In this document: positions 1 to 4,900 of the stretch, one piece after another
Position numbering within the stretch: the stretch's first letter is position 1
Layout: each line of letters starts with the position of its first letter
Assembly (NCBI GenBank): GCA_023436765.1
Contig: JAEZHX010000255.1
Location: forward strand, 1 to 5,088
Source of the DNA: Bacillota bacterium
Lineage (GTDB): Bacteria; Bacillota; Clostridia; Lachnospirales; Lachnospiraceae
DNA length: 5,088 nucleotides
Direction: 5' to 3'
Translations under genes and position numbers: made by a program
Notes under the pieces: model-generated
Seen by the model: the letters and a program-made list of their open reading frames with translations, nothing else
What the model was told of the DNA's origin: nothing
Database searches by the model: none

Positions 1-4
1 CCCC

Positions 5-33
5 TTTTTACCCATAGATAATTGTGATAAAAT
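5..33 (+). promoter_or_regulatory. Possible extended -10 promoter for ptsI
   Basis: TG-A-TAAAAT at 25-33 fits an extended -10 element. The hexamer 17 nt upstream (TTTTTA, 5-10) is a poor -35 box. It would start transcription near 40 and leave a leader of about 60 nt before ptsI. The window opens with CCCC followed by TTTTT (1-9), which could be the descending arm and U-tract of a terminator belonging to a gene off the left edge, so ptsI may start its own transcript. Both readings are weak because the upstream sequence is missing. Confidence 0.25.
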
Positions 34-101
34 GTAGTGAGAGATGAAAAATAAGATGCGATCTGCTACAAAACCTATGCGGTGGATGGGGATGGAGGTC
101 T

Positions 102-1784
102 ATGAAGACGATAAGCATAAATAAAGCAGCATCAAAAGGAATACTCATTGGAAAAGGTTATGTTTGGGAAAAACCGGATATGACTCCGGCATCATATATG
201 ATCAGGGGGGAAGATGAAGAGGAGGAAATTGCCAGATTTCAACAGGCTCTGCAAATAGTTGAAGGCAGGATGAAGCATTTAGCGGACAGCTCCGGTATCT
301 TTGCCGGACATCTCCTGATGCTACGGGATCCTATGCTGATTACCTCTGTTACCGAGAAAATACGAAAGAAGAAGAATGTCCAACAGGCTTTATATGAGAC
401 CATGAAGGAATTAGCCAATATCTTCTACAGTATGGATGATGATTATATGAAGGAAAGGGCCGATGATATCAGGGATGTCTGCCATAGGATCATGGGTGTG
501 CTGAAGAATGTGGAGGAGCAGGGACTTCCCGAGTTTAAGGAGAATGTCATAATTGCAGCTAGAGAGCTGGCACCCTCCGATATTGCTCTGCTGGATCCGC
601 AGGTTGTGATTGGTATCATTACAGAGCTTGGGGGAGCGTCCAGTCACACCAGTATCTTAGCCGGGCAAAAGGGAATTCCTATGTTTACCGGTGTTACAAA
701 TATCAGTAAGGAAATCAGTACCGGGCAAATCCTGATCCTCGATTCCACTGAAGGACAGCTGATTCTGTCTCCTGAGGATGCTGCTCTAAAACAATTTGAG
801 AGAAAAAGGGTTGAGTATCTGCGAAACAAAAAGCAGATGGAGGAGAACAGCAGTTTACCGGTCATAACTAAGGACGGAAGAAGGATAAGAGTCTGTGCCA
901 ATGTGGGGAATCTGGAGGAAATGGAGCAGGCATATCGAAGATCAGCCGATGGAATAGGTCTGTTCAGAAGCGAGTTTCTATATATGGAAAGTAAATATTT
1001 TCCCTCGGAGGAGGAGCAGTTTCTGGTTTACAAGCAGACTGCAGAATTATTCAAAGAGGAGGTTGTGATCCGCACCTTGGACATCGGTGGGGACAAAGAA
1101 TTACCATACTATCGCCTCGGAGGGGAGGAGAATCCGTTTCTTGGATGGAGGGGAATCCGCATCAGCCTGGAGTTGACTGGAATTTTCAAAACGCAGCTGA
1201 GGGCAATTCTAAGAGCAGGACATTACGGGAAACTGAAAATCATGTTCCCGATGATTACCTCTCTGGAAGAGCTGACCCAGGGAAAGAAGCTGCTAGAGCA
1301 GTGTAAGCAGGAATTGAGGGACGAAGGACTGCCCTTTCAAGAGGACATGGAAGTGGGAATAATGATAGAAACTCCTGCAGCTGTCATCAATATCGACAAT
1401 TTCGCAAAGCAGGCAGATTTCTTAAGCATCGGCACCAATGATCTTACTCAGTATCTACTGGCAACAGACCGGAATAACCCCAAGACCTCCAATCTGTATA
1501 ATCATTTCCATCCCGCTGTATTAAGGAGCATCAGGAGAGTAATAGAAGCTGGATATAAGAATCATAGGAAGGTAGCGCTGTGCGGAGAATTCGCGGGTAA
1601 TCCCAGGGCTGTAAGCTTACTGTTGGGTATGGGGCTGGAAGAATTCTCGGTATCAGCCGATTCAGTCGCTGAGATTAAGAGCATCCTAAGAACGATGGAT
1701 TATCGGGCTGCAAGAGGGAAGGCAGAACAGATCCTTGAGGCTTCCACAGTGAAAGAGGTCATGGAACTATTGCGACAGGAATAA
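102..1784 (+). CDS. ptsI: Phosphoenolpyruvate-protein phosphotransferase (PTS enzyme I)
   Basis: Cytoplasmic enzyme I takes phosphate from PEP onto a histidine and passes it to HPr, the first step of PTS sugar uptake. At 560 aa it is near the usual length of about 570. In order: N-terminal HPr-binding/linker region (about 1-145, with GHLLML near 70 and DDDYMKERADDIRD near 112-125), swivelling phosphohistidine domain with GGASSHTSILAG (177-188, His182 the acceptor), and C-terminal PEP-binding barrel. Barrel residues match E. coli enzyme I with a 7-8 residue offset: Arg289, Arg324, Glu423, Asn446-Asp447, Arg457 and Cys494. FLSIGTNDLTQYLLATDR (440-457) is the second family signature. The ATG follows GGAGG (94-98) with a short 3-nt gap, and the N-terminus (AASKGILIGKGY) fits the family start. 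Odd point: the usual Arg of GGRTSH is Ala179, and MAR after it is LAG, so this is a divergent enzyme I, perhaps a paralogue. No ptsH is visible beside it. All listed catalytic residues are present, so activity is expected. Confidence 0.95.
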   Translation: MKTISINKAASKGILIGKGYVWEKPDMTPASYMIRGEDEEEEIARFQQALQIVEGRMKHLADSSGIFAGHLLMLRDPMLITSVTEKIRKKKNVQQALYETMKELANIFYSMDDDYMKERADDIRDVCHRIMGVLKNVEEQGLPEFKENVIIAARELAPSDIALLDPQVVIGIITELGGASSHTSILAGQKGIPMFTGVTNISKEISTGQILILDSTEGQLILSPEDAALKQFERKRVEYLRNKKQMEENSSLPVITKDGRRIRVCANVGNLEEMEQAYRRSADGIGLFRSEFLYMESKYFPSEEEQFLVYKQTAELFKEEVVIRTLDIGGDKELPYYRLGGEENPFLGWRGIRISLELTGIFKTQLRAILRAGHYGKLKIMFPMITSLEELTQGKKLLEQCKQELRDEGLPFQEDMEVGIMIETPAAVINIDNFAKQADFLSIGTNDLTQYLLATDRNNPKTSNLYNHFHPAVLRSIRRVIEAGYKNHRKVALCGEFAGNPRAVSLLLGMGLEEFSVSADSVAEIKSILRTMDYRAARGKAEQILEASTVKEVMELLRQE

Positions 1785-1792
1785 GGCATATT

Positions 1793-1835
1793 GAAAGAGG
1801 CACATTTCAAAGGTTCGAAATGTGCCTCTTTCCTT
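1793..1835. terminator. Bidirectional terminator between ptsI and hsp20
   Basis: A perfect 16-bp inverted repeat (1793-1808 with 1817-1832; arms GAAAGAGGCACATTTC and its complement) encloses an 8-nt loop. It begins 9 bp after the ptsI stop and lies between two convergent genes. The palindrome can fold on either strand and should end both transcripts. Neither side has a long U-tract: on the plus strand the U-rich part (CTCTTTCCTT) is partly inside the stem. Two smaller dyads closer to the hsp20 stop (1856-1869, ATGCT-TTGG-AGCAT; 1873-1894, CTGGGC-N10-GCCCAG) may add to the minus-strand end but have no T-tract. Confidence 0.8.
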
Positions 1836-1900
1836 AAGCTGCTATGGGACAGCCATGCTTTGGAGCATTATTCTGGGCTTCTATCTTTGCCCAGCCGATC

Positions 1901-2329
1901 TTATTCTATGGCAATGTACTTTTTCTCTTCCAGCTTAGTGGTTTTATTATCCTTTGGGAATACCAGCTTCAGGACACCGTTGTCGAACGAAGCCTGTATA
2001 TCCTCCTCTTTCAGATAATCACCCACATAGAAGCTCCTTTTGCAGCTGCCGCTGTAACGCTCTCTATGGATGTATCTTCCCTTCTCATCATTTTCATTCT
2101 TGGTTTCTTCTCTTTCAGCAGTAATCGTCAGATAGCCATTTTCCAGATGAGCGCGGAGGTCCTTCTTATCAAAGCCGGGAAGCTCCATCTCAAGCTGGTA
2201 CTCATTTCCAAGATCCTTCACGTTAGTGCTCATCCAATTTGAAGTCTTGGAGAAGCTGAAGGGGAATGAGAATACATCATTGAAAAAGCTGTCTACAAAA
2301 TTTCTTTCAAAAATGCTAGGTAATAACAT
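1901..2329 (-). CDS. hsp20: Small heat-shock protein, Hsp20/alpha-crystallin family
   Basis: ATP-independent holdase chaperone that binds unfolding proteins in the cytoplasm as large oligomers and hands them to DnaK/ClpB-type refolding systems. The 142-aa length is typical. The short N-terminal arm begins MLLPSIFERN and is Phe-rich (FFNDVFSFPFSF, 15-26), as expected for oligomerisation and substrate contact. The alpha-crystallin domain spans about 33-127, with ELPGFDKKDL (49-58), LTITAEREE (67-75), RYIHRERYSGS (85-95) and the signature A-x3-NGVLKLVFPK (113-126). The C-terminus carries the I-x-I anchor (IAI, 139-141). The start is supported by AAAGGAGG (2338-2345 on the complement) 8 nt before ATG. 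It is monocistronic, convergent with ptsI and divergent from the membrane-protein gene at 2604. Its promoter carries a CIRCE operator, so HrcA-controlled heat induction is inferred. Confidence 0.96.
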   Translation of the reverse strand: MLLPSIFERNFVDSFFNDVFSFPFSFSKTSNWMSTNVKDLGNEYQLEMELPGFDKKDLRAHLENGYLTITAEREETKNENDEKGRYIHRERYSGSCKRSFYVGDYLKEEDIQASFDNGVLKLVFPKDNKTTKLEEKKYIAIE

Positions 2330-2376
2330 ATCTGTTTCCTCCTTTAATAGATTGTTGTGTTTGTTGTTCTATATGT

Positions 2377-2405
2377 ACTATAACACCTAATATTAGCACT
2401 GTCAA
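2377..2405 (-). promoter_or_regulatory. Sigma-A promoter of hsp20
   Basis: On the minus strand TTGACA (2405-2400) and TATAGT (2382-2377) are separated by exactly 17 nt. This is a consensus -35 and a one-mismatch -10. Transcription should start near 2370, giving a leader of about 40 nt before the hsp20 ATG. The -35 box lies inside the CIRCE operator, so bound HrcA would block RNA polymerase. Confidence 0.9.
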
Positions 2406-2419
2406 GAGGAGAGTGCTAA
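2393..2419. promoter_or_regulatory. CIRCE operator (HrcA binding site)
   Basis: TTAGCACTG-N9-GAGTGCTAA on the plus strand matches the CIRCE consensus TTAGCACTC-N9-GAGTGCTAA at 17 of 18 arm positions; the only change is C to G at position 9 of the left arm. The spacer length is exact. CIRCE is the established binding site of the HrcA repressor, whose activity depends on GroEL. It is best known upstream of groESL and the hrcA-grpE-dnaK operon. Here it covers the -35 box of hsp20. The plus-strand promoter toward 2604 begins about 73 bp away, so direct control of that gene is less likely. Confidence 0.93.
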
Positions 2420-2420
2420 T

Positions 2421-2440
2421 TTCACAAATAATTCACAAAT
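2421..2440. repeat. Tandem 9-bp repeat TTCACAAAT upstream of CIRCE
   Basis: TTCACAAAT occurs at 2421-2429 and exactly again at 2432-2440, an 11-bp period and so the same helix face. It lies directly upstream of the hsp20 -35 region (ATTTGTGAA twice on the coding strand) and abuts CIRCE. It may be a second regulator's binding site or an AT-rich UP-like element. I do not recognise it as the operator of a named regulator. Confidence 0.6.
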
Positions 2441-2491
2441 CAGCTGAGTCACTACACATTACTTCCTAGGGGGTAGGTATGAGGATATCAG

Positions 2492-2521
2492 TTGCCAGTG
2501 GGGATGGGTACATGATAAAAT
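2492..2521 (+). promoter_or_regulatory. Candidate promoter for the membrane-protein gene
   Basis: TTGCCA (2492-2497) and TG-A-TAAAAT (2513-2521, extended -10) are 18 nt apart measured to TAAAAT. Start would be near 2528, about 75 nt before the preferred ATG at 2604. The -10 overlaps one copy of an 18-bp direct repeat. Confidence 0.5.
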
Positions 2522-2527
2522 ATTCAA
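2510..2527 (+). repeat. 18-bp direct repeat, copy 1
   Basis: ACATGATAAAATATTCAA is identical to 2800-2817, 290 bp downstream. This copy overlaps the candidate -10 box. It also opens a 16-codon frame (2512-2562) beginning MIKYS, the same residues that copy 2 encodes inside the membrane protein. Confidence 0.8.
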
Positions 2528-2603
2528 TAGGTGGTAATTTGTGCTTGGAGCAGATAATATAGGGGTAGGATATGATCTGTTGCAGATAAAGGAGGTAGAA
2601 GTT

Positions 2604-3065
2604 ATGGGTATTATCATATGGCCCATCTTAATGGTAGAGATGTTCGGTTACCGCTATATAATCAAATGGTATGAACGGGATCGAAGTCAGCTCATGAAGC
2701 TGCTATGTATCGCAGGATTGATGGCATCCGGTTTTATTCTGATCTACTGGGGCTTTACGCTTGGTATTATTACGATCGGAACAGTGCAGATCATCGTTAA
2801 CATGATAAAATATTCAAAGGACCCGGTAAAGCTGGAAGCTGAGTTAGGTGCAGATTTTAACTTCGGTATGCAGGATATATTGGAGCTGGTACTGATGATT
2901 GCTATTATGGCCACGATCTGCGTCATAGCCTTCAAGGCTCTACGGAGTTATTACAAGGTATTGAGGCCGAATACAGGAAAGATTCAGAACAGAAAACCGG
3001 GCTCAGGTAATCCGGGCGTAAACTCAGGTAAGTCCGGTAAGACAGCGGATAAGTCAAATAAGTGA
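2604..3065 (+). CDS. Small multi-pass membrane protein of unknown function
   Basis: I do not recognise a family. The preferred start is ATG 2604, because AAAGGAGG (2588-2595) lies 8 nt upstream; this gives 153 aa. An in-frame GTG at 2541 with a weaker AGGTGG would add 21 mostly polar residues. Hydrophobic stretches at about 2-20, 32-50, 51-68 and 92-112 suggest three or four membrane segments. Between them is an acidic, probably soluble loop (SKDPVKLEAELGADFNFG, 71-88). The tail from about 121 is basic and low in complexity, rich in Gly, Ser, Asn and Lys, with SGKSGKT at 141-147, and is probably cytosolic. The gene ends in tandem stops (TGA TAA). It is divergent from hsp20 and followed by a structured region and a terminator, so it is likely a single-gene transcript. 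Nothing nearby indicates a role. Confidence 0.8.
   Translation: MGIIIWPILMVEMFGYRYIIKWYERDRSQLMKLLCIAGLMASGFILIYWGFTLGIITIGTVQIIVNMIKYSKDPVKLEAELGADFNFGMQDILELVLMIAIMATICVIAFKALRSYYKVLRPNTGKIQNRKPGSGNPGVNSGKSGKTADKSNK
2800..2817 (+). repeat. 18-bp direct repeat, copy 2
   Basis: Exact second copy of 2510-2527, here inside the membrane-protein gene where it encodes part of NMIKYSK (residues 66-72). It contains TGATAAAAT but has no -35 hexamer at a suitable distance, so an internal promoter is not supported. Confidence 0.8.
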
Positions 3066-3097
3066 TAAAGCTGCAAAGAACCAATTCGGTATTCTAC

Positions 3098-3154
3098 CTG
3101 AGATTTGGCTCAGAAGCAGCGGAAGCTGCTACAGTATGCCAAAGGCGGTAGCAG
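3098..3154 (+). other. Cluster of RNA hairpins downstream of the membrane-protein gene
   Basis: Between the stop at 3065 and the terminator at 3186 the transcript can form several short stems: CTGAG-N6-CTCAG (3098-3113), then AGCAGC-GGAA-GCTGCT (3115-3130, a six-pair stem with a GNRA-type tetraloop). An alternative seven-pair stem CTGCTAC/GTAGCAG (3126-3132 with 3148-3154) encloses GCC-AAA-GGC. The last two share 3126-3130 and cannot form together. I cannot match this to a known riboswitch or ncRNA family. It may be an ordinary 3' UTR, a processed 3' UTR small RNA, or a cis-regulatory element for the short ORF at 3178. Confidence 0.35.
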
Positions 3155-3177
3155 TAAGGAAGAAGTAGGAGACACAT

Positions 3178-3255
3178 ATGCCTAAGAGGGTGTGGACAGG
3201 AGATGAAGAATTCCTGTTCACACCCTCTCCTTTAGCCTTAATTCAGGACCTATAG
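3178..3255 (+). CDS. Possible 25-codon small ORF over the terminator
   Basis: ATG 3178 is preceded by AGGAGA (3167-3172) at 5 nt and opens a 25-aa frame beginning MPKRVWTGDEEF and ending at TAG 3253-3255. It runs straight through the terminator hairpin at 3186-3227, so ribosomes on it would melt the stem and could affect termination, as leader peptides do. There is no run of one amino acid typical of amino-acid attenuators, and the next gene has its own promoter. The frame may be chance; the Shine-Dalgarno match is the only positive evidence. Confidence 0.25.
   Translation: MPKRVWTGDEEFLFTPSPLALIQDL
3186..3233 (+). terminator. Terminator after the membrane-protein gene
   Basis: A 16-pair stem (3186-3201 with 3212-3227, arms GAGGGTGTGGACAGGA and TCCTGTTCACACCCTC, one G-U pair) closes a 10-nt loop and is followed by TCCTTT. 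The T-tract is short but the stem is long and GC-rich. It separates the membrane-protein transcript from the yhbD promoter at 3328. Confidence 0.75.
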
Positions 3256-3320
3256 ATATCTGAGGAGTTGACTTTTTGAATTCATGAATACCGAGTAGTT
3301 CGTGTAGATAATTTTATACA

Positions 3321-3389
3321 ATTGTTATTGACGGCGTAACAATGTTATGTTATATTATTAATAGAAAACAAAACAATGTTACGTTACAT
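3321..3389. promoter_or_regulatory. Cluster of TGTTA/TAACA half-sites: probable operator of the yhbD operon
   Basis: TGTTA occurs at 3323-3327, 3343-3347, 3348-3352 and 3377-3381, with TAACA at 3337-3341 and the variant CGTTA at 3382-3386. ATTGTTA-N9-TAACAAT (3321-3343) is a dyad around the -35 box. TAACA-A-TGTTA (3337-3347) is a second, overlapping dyad. The 18-mer AACAATGTTAYGTTAYAT is present at 3338-3355 (over the -10) and at 3372-3389 (early leader), with two T/C differences, 34 bp apart. This arrangement is what a repressor with several sites would use. The neighbouring MerR-like YhbD protein is the obvious candidate ligand, but that is inference. Confidence 0.65.
3328..3356 (+). promoter_or_regulatory. 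Promoter of the yhbD-bactofilin operon
   Basis: TTGACG (3328-3333) and TATATT (3351-3356) are 17 nt apart, with TG-T just before the -10 (extended -10). Start is expected near 3363, giving a 43-nt leader. Both boxes are embedded in the TGTTA half-site cluster. The 3234-3320 stretch before it is AT-rich and holds only short palindromes (for example TGAATTCA); I see no other function there. Confidence 0.85.
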
Positions 3390-3405
3390 GAAAGAGGTGA
3401 AACCT

Positions 3406-4032
3406 ATGAACTTGATTTCCAAGAAGGATCTTTTGGCCATTACCGGTATCTCCTATGGTCAACTATATCGATGGAAAAGGGAAAGGTTAATCCCTGAAGA
3501 ATGGTTCATTAAGCAATCGGCCTATACCGGACAGGAGACCTTCTTCCCAAGGGAGCAGATACTCAGTAGAATAAAGTCCATCCTGGATCTGAAGGATCAG
3601 TATTCTCTGGAGGAGCTAGCCAGGATACTCTCCCCGGAAAAGGCAGAAGCAAAGATTACAACCACTCAGCTGCAGGAGATGAGCGAAATAGATCCTGAAT
3701 TGATCAAGGAGCTGCCCGAGCTTTACGGGAGGGAACAGTTTGATTTCCTTGATATCGTGTTTACTGTCGGTATGATAAAGGCCGCTGATAAGATGAACCT
3801 GACCGGTGAACAATTAAGGGATTTATTACAAAGAAGTATTACAACAGCAGCAAGGCAGAGAAGTACGAATGTCACATGTACGGTATTTTCCGCAGGGAAT
3901 CGACTCTACACAGCCTTCTCACCAAATACGACTCCGGTATACTTTGATGATGAGATAGAGGTGAAGGAACAGGTATCCTTAAGTGAGATCGCAGATAAGT
4001 TAAAGATTAAGTATAATAACAGGTTTAAATAG
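3406..4032 (+). CDS. yhbD: YhbD-like MerR-type HTH protein (DUF4004 family)
   Basis: 208-aa soluble protein resembling Bacillus subtilis YhbD (DUF4004). An N-terminal winged-helix/MerR-like HTH covers about 1-50: ISKKDLLAITGISYGQLYRWKRERLIP (4-30), then a wing-like GQETFFPREQI (42-52). A helical segment (SRIKSILDLKDQYSLEELARILS, 54-76) resembles the post-HTH helices of MerR proteins. The rest (about 85-208) has no motif I recognise and may be a ligand or partner domain. The start at 3406 is chosen because AGAGGTGA (3393-3400) lies 5 nt upstream; an in-frame ATG at 3376 lies inside a repeat in the leader and has no good site. The bactofilin gene follows after 19 bp. In Bacillus yhbD sits next to the bactofilin genes yhbE and yhbF, so the pairing supports the call. 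DNA binding and autoregulation through the half-site cluster are inferred. Confidence 0.82.
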   Translation: MNLISKKDLLAITGISYGQLYRWKRERLIPEEWFIKQSAYTGQETFFPREQILSRIKSILDLKDQYSLEELARILSPEKAEAKITTTQLQEMSEIDPELIKELPELYGREQFDFLDIVFTVGMIKAADKMNLTGEQLRDLLQRSITTAARQRSTNVTCTVFSAGNRLYTAFSPNTTPVYFDDEIEVKEQVSLSEIADKLKIKYNNRFK

Positions 4033-4051
4033 TAGAGGGGAGGAAAATGCT

Positions 4052-4663
4052 ATGCAGGATTTTCATATTGAAGGGATAGGAAAAATCAATGGCGGCGAGT
4101 TTGGTAATATTACAGTAGAAGGTGTCGGTAATTGCTACGGTGACCTTAAAGCAGATATGGTACGTATAGAAGGGGTATTTTCCTGCAAAGGCGGTTTTGA
4201 GGTCAATCTGCTGGATTGTGAAGGAGTAGCTGATTTCTTCTCCGATATAAGGGCCAAGAAGATTGTTGTGGAAGGGGTCCTCAATGCTAAAAAGGAAGCC
4301 AAGATCGAAGCAGAAGAAATCATCTGCGAAGGAGTGATCAAGGCAGGTGGAGAGGTGTCTGCCGATGTAGTCCACGCTGAAGGCTGCATTACAGCGGATG
4401 AAATCGTTGGTGATAAGATCTATATAGATTCTGCTTATCATCCTAGGTTTGTCTCAAGAATGTTCCGGAGATGGAGATCGGAGGTCAGACTTATTGAAGC
4501 AACTACGATAGAGTTAAAGGGAGTAACTGCGGCATCCGTGAACGGTAAGGATATTACCATCGGACCGGACTGCAGGATCGAGAATATTGACTGTAACGGT
4601 ACGCTGTATATTGATAAAAGCTCCTATGTACGTAATATAACAGGAGAATATACGATGAAATAA
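4052..4663 (+). CDS. Bactofilin-like polymer-forming cytoskeletal protein
   Basis: 203-aa protein of the bactofilin (polymer-forming cytoskeletal, former DUF583) type, resembling Bacillus YhbE/YhbF, which have been linked to flagellar assembly and swimming. Bactofilins form nucleotide-free filaments from right-handed beta-helix domains. The repeat is plain: an EG pair recurs at residues 7, 23, 40, 57, 74, 93 and 110, spaced 16, 17, 17, 17, 19 and 17, each preceded by a beta-prone or small residue (IEGIG, VEGVG, IEGVF, CEGVA, VEGVL, CEGVI, AEGCI). A basic stretch (HPRFVSRMFRRWRSEVRL, 130-147) interrupts the solenoid before further turns (about 150-193). It has no signal peptide or membrane segment. 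The start has GGGGAGG (4037-4043) at 8 nt; it lies 19 bp after yhbD and ends before a strong terminator, so the two are co-transcribed. A role in cell shape or appendage scaffolding is inferred from the family. Confidence 0.88.
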   Translation: MQDFHIEGIGKINGGEFGNITVEGVGNCYGDLKADMVRIEGVFSCKGGFEVNLLDCEGVADFFSDIRAKKIVVEGVLNAKKEAKIEAEEIICEGVIKAGGEVSADVVHAEGCITADEIVGDKIYIDSAYHPRFVSRMFRRWRSEVRLIEATTIELKGVTAASVNGKDITIGPDCRIENIDCNGTLYIDKSSYVRNITGEYTMK

Positions 4664-4688
4664 GCAAGACATAGCAATACCATGATTG

Positions 4689-4749
4689 CCCCGGTTCTTA
4701 AGCAGATAGGAAGTGTAATCCCTTTTCTGCTGGTGAGCCGGGGTTTTTC
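4689..4749 (+). terminator. Rho-independent terminator of the yhbD-bactofilin operon
   Basis: CCCCGG (4689-4694) pairs with CCGGGG (4738-4743), and an inner stem AGCAGA (4701-4706) with TCTGCT (4725-4731 region) extends the hairpin with a few mismatches between. TTTTTCT follows at once (4744-4750). This is a textbook intrinsic terminator 25 bp after the bactofilin stop. Confidence 0.92.
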
Positions 4750-4827
4750 TATACATGAATATTTTGTCAATAATGATCAATTTATTAATATCATGCTCGT
4801 AAAATGTCTGTTTTATAATAAATTTAA

Positions 4828-4900
4828 TTGAACTGGGGTATATGTTGTGTTAATCTAAGAATAGTAATTAACAATAATTAGGACAGACACTCGTTATAAT
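4828..4900 (+). promoter_or_regulatory. Promoter region of the XRE regulator gene (two candidates)
   Basis: The 4750-4930 stretch is very AT-rich and holds no ORF I can support. Candidate 1 is TTGAAC (4828-4833)-N17-TAATCT (4851-4856) with TG-T before the -10; it would give a leader of about 68 nt. Candidate 2 is a perfect TATAAT (4895-4900) close to the gene but without a recognisable -35. Where its -35 should be, two palindromic TAATTA boxes (4865-4870 and 4875-4880) lie 10 bp apart, which would suit an activator or autoregulator. I cannot choose between the two. Confidence 0.4.

Noticed and set aside
411..901. Minus-strand open frames at 411-647 and 644-901 inside ptsI
   Set aside because: They lie wholly within the conserved enzyme I gene on the other strand and have no family resemblance or independent support.
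1791..2242. Plus-strand open frames at 1791-2018 and 1844-2242
   Set aside because: They are antisense to the well-conserved Hsp20 gene; the first also starts in the terminator hairpin. Phe/Ser/Leu-rich products are what antisense reading yields.
2541..2603. Upstream GTG start (2541) for the membrane protein
   Set aside because: ATG 2604 has a far stronger ribosome site (AAAGGAGG, 8 nt), and the added 21 residues are not hydrophobic. The GTG start is possible but second choice.
3321..3389. Short repeats considered as a CRISPR fragment or mobile-element end
   Set aside because: Only two 18-bp copies, no uniform spacers, no cas or transposase gene, and the repeats coincide with a good promoter.
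3376..3405. Upstream ATG (3376) for the YhbD-like protein
   Set aside because: It lies inside the leader repeat, only about 13 nt after the expected transcription start, without a ribosome site; ATG 3406 has AGAGGTGA.
4025..4441. Minus-strand open frames at 4025-4441, 4135-4389 and 4514-4780
   Set aside because: Antisense to the bactofilin gene (the last also crosses its terminator); the regular repeat of the real gene keeps the opposite frames open.
4764..4791. TTGTCA-N16-TAATAT as a further plus-strand promoter, and TTGACA on the minus strand at the same place
   Set aside because: The plus-strand pair is just after a terminator in very AT-rich DNA and far from the gene; the minus-strand -35 has no -10 at a proper distance and would face the terminator.
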